Shown: in pieces, positions 8,610-16,309 of the stretch
How positions within the stretch are numbered: the first letter of the stretch is position 1
Layout of the letters: each line of letters starts with the position of its first letter
Origin: a virus
Strand: one strand, 5' to 3'
Length of the DNA: 42,023 bases
IMG/VR virus record: IMGVR_UViG_3300002835_000391
Span: 1 to 42,023 of that record
Position numbers and translations under genes: made by a program
The notes under the pieces: generated by a model
Told to the model about the DNA's origin: nothing
Databases searched by the model: none
The model's input: only the letters and a program-made list of their open reading frames with translations

Positions 8610-8917
8610 CGCTCTCCGACCTGACTCTTCCGGTGTCCTATGAATGGGGCGTGGCTCACGCTCTCCTGTTCGACGCTGCCCTGGCCCAGCGGCTTGCGGA
8701 CGTACAGGCCGAGCATGGCGACCCGCGCCATGTGCCAAGCCCACGCAGCCTGACAGACGGGCGATTCATGCTCACTGCCGACATCCTGACTGAGTGCCTG
8801 CCGGGCGGGCTGGTCTGCGGTGGGTTCCGCCATTTGGACGCGGCCCGGTTTGACGAGATCGAAGTGGTGCCGCTGGCAGAGGCGGTGGCGTTGCTGCCGG
8901 TGGCGCCGTCGCCATGA
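8606..8917 (+). CDS. Hypothetical protein
   Basis: 103 residues, joined by ATGA overlaps to the gene before it and to the tiny membrane gene after it. No recognised domain; the sequence is moderately hydrophobic and mixed, with an Ala/Leu-rich C-terminus. Tight coupling to the receptor-binding gene suggests a fibre-associated or chaperone role, without direct support. Confidence 0.5.
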   Translation: MTLSDLTLPVSYEWGVAHALLFDAALAQRLADVQAEHGDPRHVPSPRSLTDGRFMLTADILTECLPGGLVCGGFRHLDAARFDEIEVVPLAEAVALLPVAPSP

Positions 8918-9006
8918 GCCTCCGCCATTTCCTCCTGTTCATGGTCCTCTCCGCCGCCTTCCTGGCCGCCATGATGGCCGGTTTTCTGGTGTTTCTGCGG
9001 GCCTAG
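8914..9006 (+). CDS. 30-residue single-span membrane peptide
   Basis: ATG at 8914 overlaps the preceding stop (ATGA), stop TAG at 9004-9006. The peptide has a short basic start (MSLRH) and then about 22 consecutive hydrophobic residues ending in RA, that is, one transmembrane helix and almost nothing else. Coupled position and composition argue that it is translated. It could be a pinholin-like or other membrane-active peptide, but its place among virion genes is odd for a holin. Confidence 0.45.
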   Translation: MSLRHFLLFMVLSAAFLAAMMAGFLVFLRA

Positions 9007-9011
9007 TTCTG

Positions 9012-9021
9012 GGGCAATAGT
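9012..9021 (+). promoter_or_regulatory. GGGCAATAGT motif, copy 1
   Basis: This exact 10-mer occurs three times on the + strand: here, 11 nt before the adaptor start; at 29954-29963, 4 nt before the gene at 29968; and at 32907-32916 inside a gene. The adaptor gene lacks a good Shine-Dalgarno, so the motif may have another role. A phage promoter or leader element is possible. Confidence 0.25.
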
Positions 9022-9031
9022 CCCTAGAGCC

Positions 9032-9919
9032 ATGCCTGCAACCACCTACGCCAATCTCGTCCAGTACCTCATTGTCTCGTCCTACGGGGGCCCGCAGGAC
9101 GCAGAGCAGAAGGACATTAAACAGGCCATCATCCGGGCCTACGACGAGCTGACCACCATGCGGGACTGGTCCTACTACCATGTCCACGGGCGGGTCATTT
9201 TGGAGGCCCCGTATTCGACCGGGACGGTCACCTCTAGCGGTGTGACCGTCACGCTGACCGGCGGAACGTGGCCCACATGGGCGGCTACTGGGGCGTACCT
9301 GAAGGTAGGCGAGGAAATCTGCCGCGTGGCCACCCGCAGCTCCGGGAGTGTGGTCGTCCTTGATTCAACGCTGAAGCTGAAGGCTGATGTCACAGGCGAG
9401 TCCTACACCCTGTACCGCAGTGTGTACCCGCTGCCGTCCGACTTCCGAAACATGGACGAGCCGAGCGACGAATACAACTGGTGGTCTGGCCTGTACGTGA
9501 CTCCGGACGAGGCCATGAAGATCGAACGGGTGTCGAACTCCTCTGGCGAGCCGTACCACTGGACGGTCATCAAAGACCCGGACTCCGGCGGGTGGGCCAT
9601 TAAGCTGATCGGCTATCCGACCAAGCAGGAAACCATCGACTTCACGTATCGCCGCTCCGCCACGGACATTTCCTCGCTGGCCCCAGACAGTGCCACTGCC
9701 CTGGATATTCCGGCCCACATGTCCACGGCCATGCACAGCGCCGCTGAGTATTGGCTGGCCCGAATCCGCAAGACTGGCGAAGACAAGGCATACCAGTTCT
9801 ATCAGCGTGATCTCCGGCTGGCATTGGAACAGGATCAGCTTGCCCCGCTTTCCGGACGTTCCCGTGAGATATGGCATGACGGTGGCTGGCGCAGCCCGCT
9901 GAGGCCCGACGTAGGATGA
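9032..9919 (+). CDS. Head-tail adaptor (T7 gp11-like tail tubular protein A)
   Basis: 295 residues. The N-terminal helices (LVQYLIVSSYGG, DIKQAIIRAYDELTTMRDWSYY) and the C-terminal helical part (MHSAAEYWLARIRKTGEDKAYQFYQRDLRLAL) fit the adaptor proteins that dock below the portal of short-tailed phages. A beta-rich insert with LPSDFRNMDEP lies between. It directly precedes the nozzle gene, which is the conserved gp11-gp12 order. The ATGA overlap at 9916-9919 couples the two. It has no evident ribosome site. Confidence 0.75.
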   Translation: MPATTYANLVQYLIVSSYGGPQDAEQKDIKQAIIRAYDELTTMRDWSYYHVHGRVILEAPYSTGTVTSSGVTVTLTGGTWPTWAATGAYLKVGEEICRVATRSSGSVVVLDSTLKLKADVTGESYTLYRSVYPLPSDFRNMDEPSDEYNWWSGLYVTPDEAMKIERVSNSSGEPYHWTVIKDPDSGGWAIKLIGYPTKQETIDFTYRRSATDISSLAPDSATALDIPAHMSTAMHSAAEYWLARIRKTGEDKAYQFYQRDLRLALEQDQLAPLSGRSREIWHDGGWRSPLRPDVG

Positions 9920-10185
9920 TCGTCATCGACAAGTGGCAAGGGCTGATCACCAACGCCTCTCCGTACGCCATTGCTAGCGGTGCCGCGGTGACGCAAGTCA
10001 ACGTGCAGGTCATCGTCCCAGGCCAACTGACAGTCCGGCCTGGCATGGTGGCGGCTACGTGGTCATCGTTGTCTGCTGGAACATCGCCCGTCAGGCGTGT
10101 GTTCCGCGCACCCTGCGGCGGAAGCGAGCGGCTGATTTACCAGGACGCGGCCGGCATTGTGAGAGCAGGCACAGGGCCAGCATGA
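9916..10185 (+). CDS. Tail nozzle N-terminal segment as a separate cistron
   Basis: 89 residues. WQGLITNASPYAIASGAAV and QVNVQVIVPGQLTVRPGM are the phrases normally found at the start of gp12-like nozzle (tail tubular protein B) proteins, where they are fused to the beta-propeller. Here the frame stops at TGA 10183-10185 and the rest continues from the overlapping ATG 10182 in the -1 frame. Either two polypeptides assemble, or a frameshift joins them, or a sequence error or mutation split the gene. No canonical XXXYYYZ slippery heptamer is visible at the overlap. Confidence 0.65.
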   Translation: MIVIDKWQGLITNASPYAIASGAAVTQVNVQVIVPGQLTVRPGMVAATWSSLSAGTSPVRRVFRAPCGGSERLIYQDAAGIVRAGTGPA

Positions 10186-12773
10186 CGCTTGCAGCCAGGA
10201 CCAGCGGTGGCGTGGTGGCAGCCGGCATTTCGGCCGCTGGCACCGGCTACACGGCTCCGCCGAGCGTCGGTTTCTCCGGCGGCGGCGGCGCTGGTGCAGC
10301 GGCCGTCGCCCACATGGCCGGCACGCAGATTGAATCGATTGTCATCACCAATCAGGGGACGGGATACAGCAGCGCCCCGACTGTGTCTTTCACGGGTGGC
10401 GGCGGAACGGGGGCTGCGGCGACCGCGGCGGTGTTCTCCGGCACCCTGCTGCCGATGTCATTTTTTCAGGGGCGGTCAGGCGAGGTCTATGGCGTCGATG
10501 GTGCCGGGAGAGGGGTTCGCATCGACTGCGGAGCCACGCAGGCCATCAGCATTGGCGTTCAGAAGCCCGCCTTGGCCCCGGCTGTGACGGCGGCGGCGAC
10601 GGTGACCGGCAGGCATGTGGCCGCCATCCAGCTCGTCCGGAGCGGCATCGGCTATCACTCCACGCCGAGCGTGACCATCAGCGGCGGAACGCCGACCAAG
10701 GCCGCAACCGGGCGAGCCGTTATGCGTAACGGGCGGCTGGAGGCGGTGATCGTTCAGGAGGCCGGCGCCGGGTATAAGTCGCAGCCGAGCGTCACTATTA
10801 ATGGAGGTTTTGCCAGCGAGCCATCCTTCGGCCTGTCTGTTTCCGGCAAAGTGGATTCGGTTTCGATTGTCAGCGGCGGAGCGGGATACGTTTCCGACGA
10901 AACCAAATCCCCAACCGTCGTCTTCAGCACGGCACAAGGCCTGACGAATGCTTACGCCGTTCCGCTAGTAGATGAGCAGGGGAGGATCTCTGCCATCCAG
11001 GTTCTGGCGGCCGGCACTGGCGCCACTACGACAGGCGTTACGGCTTCCATTGTCGGCGGCGATGGCTCCGGGGCATCTCTGGCCGTCTCGCTGCGCTATA
11101 CCGTCACTGGCGCAACGGTGATCTCCGGCGGTACGTCGCATGCAACGCCGCCAGTGTTGACCTTTCGGCCAGCCTTGCCGGACGCAAGTGGCTTTGGCGG
11201 GCTGGCCTCGGCAACGATTTCGTCTGGCGCCGTGACCGGTGTAACGATCATTGCCGGAGGCGATTACGCTGCGCCGCCATCCCTGGTTGTCGAAGACACG
11301 CGGGCCGACGCGGTAGCCGTTTTGGAGCCTGGCGTCCTCGGTAAATACTTCTGCGCCGTTCGCTACGTGGACGAAGCCAGGAACTCAGTGTCGTCAATCT
11401 CTGACCTGAATGAGGTGGAGACGCTGAACGGATCGGATGGCTTCTCATGGTCATTCACCCACACGGCCGTTGACCCGCGGGTCAGCGCCATGGAGCTGTG
11501 GCGAACAACGGCCAACCAGGCTGTCCTGCTGTACCGCGTTGCAACCATCAAACGAACGGACCCTGAGTGGAGTGCGGGGTACACCGACACACTGACCGAC
11601 CGCAGCCTGACTGACGCCGACCGAGCCGGCTACGCCATGATGCCCGTCACGCTCCCAAGCGGCCAGATCAACGCCCGTCGCTTCGGCGTCCTGCCAGGCA
11701 ACTATGCGGTCGGCGTCATGTTTCAGGACAGGGCCTGGTTTGCAGCCGACACGTCAGGCAATGCTCCAAACAGCCTGATGTTTTCGGAGGTTGACGAGCC
11801 TGAGAGTGTGCCGCTTGAAAACGAAATCGTCTTGCAGGAGAACGCAGGCGAGAGGGACTCTATCGTCACGCTAGTGCCCCTGGGTGGCGAGATGCTGATA
11901 GCCCAGACAGGCCACCTGTACTCGCTGAGGTACGTGGCGCAGCCGGTCATTGACGCCTCCTTCACCCTGGTCGCCTACCGCGGCGTACTGAACTCCCGAT
12001 GCGCTGCGGTAATGGGTGGAGTGGCGTTCTTTGCCGACAGCTATGGGGTGTATGCGTTTGACGGTTCGCAGGAAAAGCCGCTCTCGGCGGCCGTGGACAA
12101 CTACTGGCGTGACGGCATTATCGATTTCAGCAATTCTCACTTGTTCCACGTCTCCACGGACTACGACACCAAGGTTGTCCGCTTCCACTATTGCAAGTCC
12201 GGCGACTCCGAGCCGACACGCGCCCTTTGCCACTGCCTTGCCACGGAGGCGTGGTGGGAGGAGGAGTATCCAGCGGCCGTGACGGCGTCAGCTCCGGCCG
12301 TGATGGCGGGCAGGCGGTCCAAGGTTTTCGGCACCGGGGCGGGGGGGTTCTTTAAGGCCAGCGGAACCAGCGACACGGCAGGATCGGTTGCCTGGCTCTA
12401 CCGTTCCGGCAACATGGTCCTGAACAATGATCCGGCCCGCAGCATCGGATTTGTCTACAGCCCCACTGCGACATCGACTCCCTTGCGGCTCTCGCTTCAC
12501 TACAACGGCAGCACGGCAGCTAGGACGAACGCGGTTGCATCCGACCGCGGGAATGGCTTTGTCAGTGCGGCCGGCGCAACGCAGGCCGTGCTAGATATGG
12601 CCTCTACACGTTCCTCGCTTGGCCCGGCCACAGGTTACGCCCAGGCCATGTTTGCGGGCCGCTTAGATCCGCGTTCGGCCGGGGCTGATCGCCACGTCGC
12701 CATTGGCATGGCCGGAACACAGTCGGCATCGCCCGTCAAGATCCACGGCGTAACCGTAGAGGGAGTCGGCTGA
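10182..12773 (+). CDS. Tail nozzle (T7 gp12-like tail tubular protein B), main part
   Basis: 863 residues starting in an ATGA overlap with the segment carrying its usual N-terminus. Residues ~18-250 contain about five repeats of G-x-G-Y-x3-P-x-V with a Gly-rich tail, in two groups separated by FFQGRSGEVYGVDGAGRGVRID, which looks like a propeller strand. The part after ~residue 400 carries typical nozzle phrases: GKYFCAVRYVDEARNSVSSIS, GEMLIAQTGHLYSLRYV, GGVAFFADSYGVYAFDGS. The protein should form the hexameric tail tip through which DNA leaves. The Gly-rich repeats are an insertion relative to T7 and may reach the host surface. Confidence 0.72.
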   Translation: MTLAARTSGGVVAAGISAAGTGYTAPPSVGFSGGGGAGAAAVAHMAGTQIESIVITNQGTGYSSAPTVSFTGGGGTGAAATAAVFSGTLLPMSFFQGRSGEVYGVDGAGRGVRIDCGATQAISIGVQKPALAPAVTAAATVTGRHVAAIQLVRSGIGYHSTPSVTISGGTPTKAATGRAVMRNGRLEAVIVQEAGAGYKSQPSVTINGGFASEPSFGLSVSGKVDSVSIVSGGAGYVSDETKSPTVVFSTAQGLTNAYAVPLVDEQGRISAIQVLAAGTGATTTGVTASIVGGDGSGASLAVSLRYTVTGATVISGGTSHATPPVLTFRPALPDASGFGGLASATISSGAVTGVTIIAGGDYAAPPSLVVEDTRADAVAVLEPGVLGKYFCAVRYVDEARNSVSSISDLNEVETLNGSDGFSWSFTHTAVDPRVSAMELWRTTANQAVLLYRVATIKRTDPEWSAGYTDTLTDRSLTDADRAGYAMMPVTLPSGQINARRFGVLPGNYAVGVMFQDRAWFAADTSGNAPNSLMFSEVDEPESVPLENEIVLQENAGERDSIVTLVPLGGEMLIAQTGHLYSLRYVAQPVIDASFTLVAYRGVLNSRCAAVMGGVAFFADSYGVYAFDGSQEKPLSAAVDNYWRDGIIDFSNSHLFHVSTDYDTKVVRFHYCKSGDSEPTRALCHCLATEAWWEEEYPAAVTASAPAVMAGRRSKVFGTGAGGFFKASGTSDTAGSVAWLYRSGNMVLNNDPARSIGFVYSPTATSTPLRLSLHYNGSTAARTNAVASDRGNGFVSAAGATQAVLDMASTRSSLGPATGYAQAMFAGRLDPRSAGADRHVAIGMAGTQSASPVKIHGVTVEGVG

Positions 12774-13969
12774 TGCTTACACAGATGATGCCGGCTCTCA
12801 TCGACGCCCTCAGGCAAGCGTTGCCGCCTGCTGCGATTGGCCCCCTGGCTCAGTCTCTAGGCAACTGTGCGCAGCCGCTGACGCACCGGGCTGGCATCAA
12901 TCTCCCGGGGGCCCGCCGGGCCAATCAAAACGGCACTGTGGGCAGCGGCGCCTGGAACCCGTCGCAGTACCAAAACCTCTTTCCTGGGGGCGACACGTAC
13001 AACTCAGCCAACTACCACACACAGGTGGACATCGGCGGGATGAACGTGAACTGGAACGAAGGCAACCGCTACGACTCGCAGTTCTATTTTCCGACCAATC
13101 AGGTCTTTCAGCAGAATCAGTATTTCGGCGGCCCGACCATTAACAACACGGGCGGCGCCAACATTGACTACATCACCAATGAGTACTTCGACGGCGACAC
13201 CATCAACGTCACCAACCTGACGACGACAGTCATTAATGGCGACCCAGTTGCGGGGCCGGCTGGACCGCCCGGGGCTCCCGGAAAAGACGGTCAGCGCGGC
13301 GCGCCAGGAGCGCCCGGTGTTGGCTTTGGTGCGCTGCCTCCTGGATTCTTTGGGCCGATCCGCTACCTGTCTGGCGACCCCGATGTCCAGTTTCAGACTC
13401 GCCTGCCCATGAAGAAGCACAGGTACATCAAGGATGCCTGGGTGCGAAAGGAGATCACGGTTGGCGTGCCCACTAACGCCATCTCTGGCGGCACTGTCAC
13501 CATGACGGCGAGTTCAACAAACTTCACCATTCCGACTAACGCCATATCTGGCGGCACGCTGACATTCTCCCCGGAGCCCGTCCAGGTTGTCGTCCCAACC
13601 GCGCTGACATTTGACCCCGAAGCCTGCGCCGTGACGGTCAGCGCAACCACCACCTTTTGGGCGTTTCCCTATTTGCCCTCCTACCAGACCGTCAATGGGC
13701 AGGCGGCAAGCACGCAGACGGTTACGGTGGCCGCCACCACGGCCGTTACGGCGTCCTTGTCTTCGGTGGCTGCTAACGCCATGACCATTTACGCCGCCAC
13801 CACGGCCGCCAGCCAGAAAGCGTCAGTGCAGGCAGCCGGCGGGTTTGTGGTCAAGGGGGCAGACGCGGATTTCTGGGAGCGGAACCCGGACACCGTGGAG
13901 GTTTCCCACATCACAAACAAGAAACTGGCCGGCATTAAGTCCGTGGACATAACGGTTTACCGGAAATAG
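12773..13969 (+). CDS. Collagen-like fibre / virion protein
   Basis: 398 residues, starting in a TGATG overlap with the nozzle stop. The N-terminal half is Asn/Tyr/Gln-rich. Residues 161-185 are a collagen-like run of Gly-x-x triplets (GPAGPPGAPGKDG and GAPGAPGVG), which usually form a triple helix in trimeric phage fibres. After it come two near-identical segments, VPTNAISGGTVTM and IPTNAISGGTLTF, encoded by similar DNA, then a Thr/Ala/Val beta-rich region. A trimeric tail fibre or head fibre attached near the nozzle is the best reading. Confidence 0.6.
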   Translation: MLTQMMPALIDALRQALPPAAIGPLAQSLGNCAQPLTHRAGINLPGARRANQNGTVGSGAWNPSQYQNLFPGGDTYNSANYHTQVDIGGMNVNWNEGNRYDSQFYFPTNQVFQQNQYFGGPTINNTGGANIDYITNEYFDGDTINVTNLTTTVINGDPVAGPAGPPGAPGKDGQRGAPGAPGVGFGALPPGFFGPIRYLSGDPDVQFQTRLPMKKHRYIKDAWVRKEITVGVPTNAISGGTVTMTASSTNFTIPTNAISGGTLTFSPEPVQVVVPTALTFDPEACAVTVSATTTFWAFPYLPSYQTVNGQAASTQTVTVAATTAVTASLSSVAANAMTIYAATTAASQKASVQAAGGFVVKGADADFWERNPDTVEVSHITNKKLAGIKSVDITVYRK

Positions 13970-13971
13970 GG

Positions 13972-13989
13972 ACATTAGTAAGTAGGAGA
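13972..13989 (+). promoter_or_regulatory. Second copy of the portal-type leader element
   Basis: ACATTAGTAAGTAGGAGA before ATG 13994 matches the element at 3331 at most positions. It includes the ribosome site GTAGGAGA. Confidence 0.35.
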
Positions 13990-13993
13990 CATC

Positions 13994-15316
13994 ATGTTTC
14001 GACCCTTGAACTCACGGTCTGGCGGCGGCTCTGGCCAGTACCGGTTTAGCGGCAGCCCCGAGGCCATCCTGGCTGCATCCAACGCCCACCAGGCCGAGAT
14101 GCAGGCCAATGCCCAGATCGGCGCTGCGCAGGCCCAGGCTGCCGGGCAGGCGGCCATGGCACAAGCCAACCAGAACGCCGCCCTGTACCAGCAGCCAGCC
14201 AACTTCGCCAACGCATTTGGCAACGCATACAACTCATACGCCCAAGGGATGGGCGGTGCATACGCCGCCCAGGCTGGCGGGCTGGGCAGCATTGCCACAG
14301 CTCTCGCCAATGAGCGTGGCAACCTGTATGGCGCCAACGCCATGATGGAAGCCGCCCGAATGGGGGCCCTTGGCAACCTTGGTTCGGCCGGCATTGGGGC
14401 CTACGGATCCATGGGCAACGCGGCCATGGGGGCATGGGCTCAGAACCAAAACGCCTACAACACCGCTGCGGCCACCATGCACGCAGCCAATCAGTCTGGC
14501 CTGGCTGGATACGGAGCTGCTAACGCCGCAGCGCAGGGCAACGCCTTGGCCTCCCAGGCGTCTGCGGCAGGAAACATCGGCGCGGCCAGGGCGGGGGCCA
14601 TGGGCCAGATCGGACGCGCCCAGATTGGCGCTAATGCGATTGCCGGGCTTGGCCTTGGAGGCCCTGGGTTCGGAGGATCATTCAGCGCAAATGGCGTCGG
14701 CGGCCCCATTGGCAGCGGATCATTCTCTGGCCAAGGCATCGTCCCTACTCCTTCTCCCGGCGGCGGCATGGGCCGATTTATGACCGAAGCCGATGTGTTC
14801 GGGGGCGGCCCACTTTCAGGTCTCAGCGGCAGCGTGAGCGATCCTGGCATCGTCAGCGGACTTCAGTTCAACGCCAGGGCCGGGATGAGGCAGCTGGATG
14901 ACCAGCACTACTCATCCCGTGGCATGCCGTCCCAGATGATGAACCAAGGGCTCGCCGGGCTGCTTGCCCTGACCAATCAGTCGCAGGGCGCCCTTCGTTC
15001 CGGCGCTAATCAGTTCTACGACAACCAGAGGTACGCAGGCGATCAGGCCATGAGCCGTTTCGATACGCTTGCGAGCGGAGTCCAGGGCGGCCTTGGCGGT
15101 GCGATGACGGGGCTGCAATCAGGATTTAACACGGTTGGCAACCAGATCCAGGGCATGTGGGACACCTCTCTCGCCAACCTTCCGCAGTTTACGACTCCCA
15201 GCAGTCAGCTCCGGAGAGCCCGTGACGCCCAGATGCTCCAGGAGCGGTACAGAAACGAAGACAACGCCGCCGGCCGCCCTATGGGCGCCCGTTTCCCAAC
15301 AGTCCGCTACATGTGA
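13994..15316 (+). CDS. Ala/Gly/Gln-rich internal virion protein candidate
   Basis: 440 residues with a strong leader (AGTAGGAG). The first ~230 residues are very rich in Ala, Gly, Asn, Gln and Met with no long charged stretches (QANAQIGAAQAQAAGQAAM), followed by a Gly/Ser/Pro-rich hinge and a more ordinary C-terminal part ending in ARFPTVRYM. This fits internal or ejection proteins that leave the head with the DNA, which are helical and low in complexity. It begins the run of such genes that continues to 22.9 kb. Confidence 0.55.
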   Translation: MFRPLNSRSGGGSGQYRFSGSPEAILAASNAHQAEMQANAQIGAAQAQAAGQAAMAQANQNAALYQQPANFANAFGNAYNSYAQGMGGAYAAQAGGLGSIATALANERGNLYGANAMMEAARMGALGNLGSAGIGAYGSMGNAAMGAWAQNQNAYNTAAATMHAANQSGLAGYGAANAAAQGNALASQASAAGNIGAARAGAMGQIGRAQIGANAIAGLGLGGPGFGGSFSANGVGGPIGSGSFSGQGIVPTPSPGGGMGRFMTEADVFGGGPLSGLSGSVSDPGIVSGLQFNARAGMRQLDDQHYSSRGMPSQMMNQGLAGLLALTNQSQGALRSGANQFYDNQRYAGDQAMSRFDTLASGVQGGLGGAMTGLQSGFNTVGNQIQGMWDTSLANLPQFTTPSSQLRRARDAQMLQERYRNEDNAAGRPMGARFPTVRYM

Positions 15317-15645
15317 TGCAACTCACATACAACACCAACCTGCCGTTTCAGCCTCCTGTCCCAGACAGGCAGCAGGCGCTTGAGAGCCTGGCTGCCGCCC
15401 CCAGGCACCCGCAATACGGGTCCAACTACGCGGACCTCAGCCGGGCGTACGCCATGGAAAATGCCGGGAACTACAACCGCGCAGCAGACCAGGCGAACTT
15501 CGCCTACGCCGCTGGGCAGCAAGGCGCGCAACAGCAGCTTGCGCTCAGTGGCCTGCGAGCCATGGCCGGCGAACAACAGCTCCAGCGAGGCCTTGGCATG
15601 TCTAGGCTTCAGACACTTCAGGGAGCGCTCAGCGCACTCCTATGA
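15316..15645 (+). CDS. Small Gln/Ala-rich virion protein candidate
   Basis: 109 residues. ATG 15316 overlaps the preceding TGA (TGATG). The C-terminal two-thirds is helical with repeated Ala, Gln and Leu (AAGQQGAQQQLALSGLRAM), like the neighbours. Probably a further component of the ejection complex. The stop overlaps the next start by 4 nt. Confidence 0.55.
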   Translation: MQLTYNTNLPFQPPVPDRQQALESLAAAPRHPQYGSNYADLSRAYAMENAGNYNRAADQANFAYAAGQQGAQQQLALSGLRAMAGEQQLQRGLGMSRLQTLQGALSALL

Positions 15646-16037
15646 CAAACAACCAAGTCAATCTCTGGCAGGGGCTCCCGACACCCCCATCGACGGCTCC
15701 GAGCGCGTCTGGCACGGCCAGGGCCTACGCTTCCGCTGACCCTCGCTTCAATCTGAAGCGATATGACCGCGCCGGCATGAGCCGCGGCCGGGGGCAGGCG
15801 GCCATGGCTGGGATCAGCGCCGCCCAGAACTTCTCTCAGGGCATCGCAGACGTTTACGACAATCAGCTCAAGCAGCAGACGGCCAATGCCGACGCCATGC
15901 TTCAGTTGCAGCAAGGCCGGGAGGGTTACGCACAAGCGCTTGGCGGGCTGCAAGCGCAGGCCAACTACGCCGATCAAATGGCGGCCCTTCAGCGGCAGGG
16001 CATTTTGTACGGACTTCTCGGGGATGTGATGGGGTAG
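15642..16037 (+). CDS. Small Gln/Ala-rich virion protein candidate
   Basis: 131 residues starting in an ATGA overlap. A Pro/Ser/Thr-rich N-terminus precedes a helical region rich in Gln and Ala (NQLKQQTANADAMLQLQQGR) ending in a hydrophobic GILYGLLGDVMG tail that could contact a membrane or another subunit. Same composition class as the two genes before it, so probably part of the same assembly. Confidence 0.55.
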   Translation: MTNNQVNLWQGLPTPPSTAPSASGTARAYASADPRFNLKRYDRAGMSRGRGQAAMAGISAAQNFSQGIADVYDNQLKQQTANADAMLQLQQGREGYAQALGGLQAQANYADQMAALQRQGILYGLLGDVMG

Positions 16038-16039
16038 CC

Positions 16040-16309
16040 ATGAAACTTGACCTTGATTTGGATGACATGCTGGAGGGGTTTACCCGCGACGGCATGAAGA
16101 AGTTTGTGAAGAAGCTGCTCACGGCCAGCGAGGCCGAGGAGAAGAAGCTGATGTCCAAACTCAACGGCAAGCCCGCCAAGAACGACTTGGCCGACTTGGA
16201 TGAGGAGATGCATGGCAAGCATCCCGCTCCCGAAGTCACGGCCGATGACTTGGAGTACGACGGCGATGACGAACTGCCGGATGTGCCGAAGAAGAAGGGG
16301 AAGAAGTAA
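16040..16309 (+). CDS. Small highly charged protein
   Basis: 89 residues. The N-terminal half is helical with alternating acid and Lys clusters (KKFVKKLLTASEAEEKK); the C-terminal half is acidic (ADDLEYDGDDELPDV) and ends in a Lys/Gly tail. It resembles a chaperone, scaffold-like or DNA-mimic protein, but no family is recognised. The stop overlaps the next start by one base (TAATG). Confidence 0.5.
   Translation: MKLDLDLDDMLEGFTRDGMKKFVKKLLTASEAEEKKLMSKLNGKPAKNDLADLDEEMHGKHPAPEVTADDLEYDGDDELPDVPKKKGKK

Noticed and set aside
12773-13969. Major capsid protein
   Set aside because: Length fits, but the collagen-like triplets, Asn/Gln-rich start and Thr-rich repeats indicate a fibre protein.
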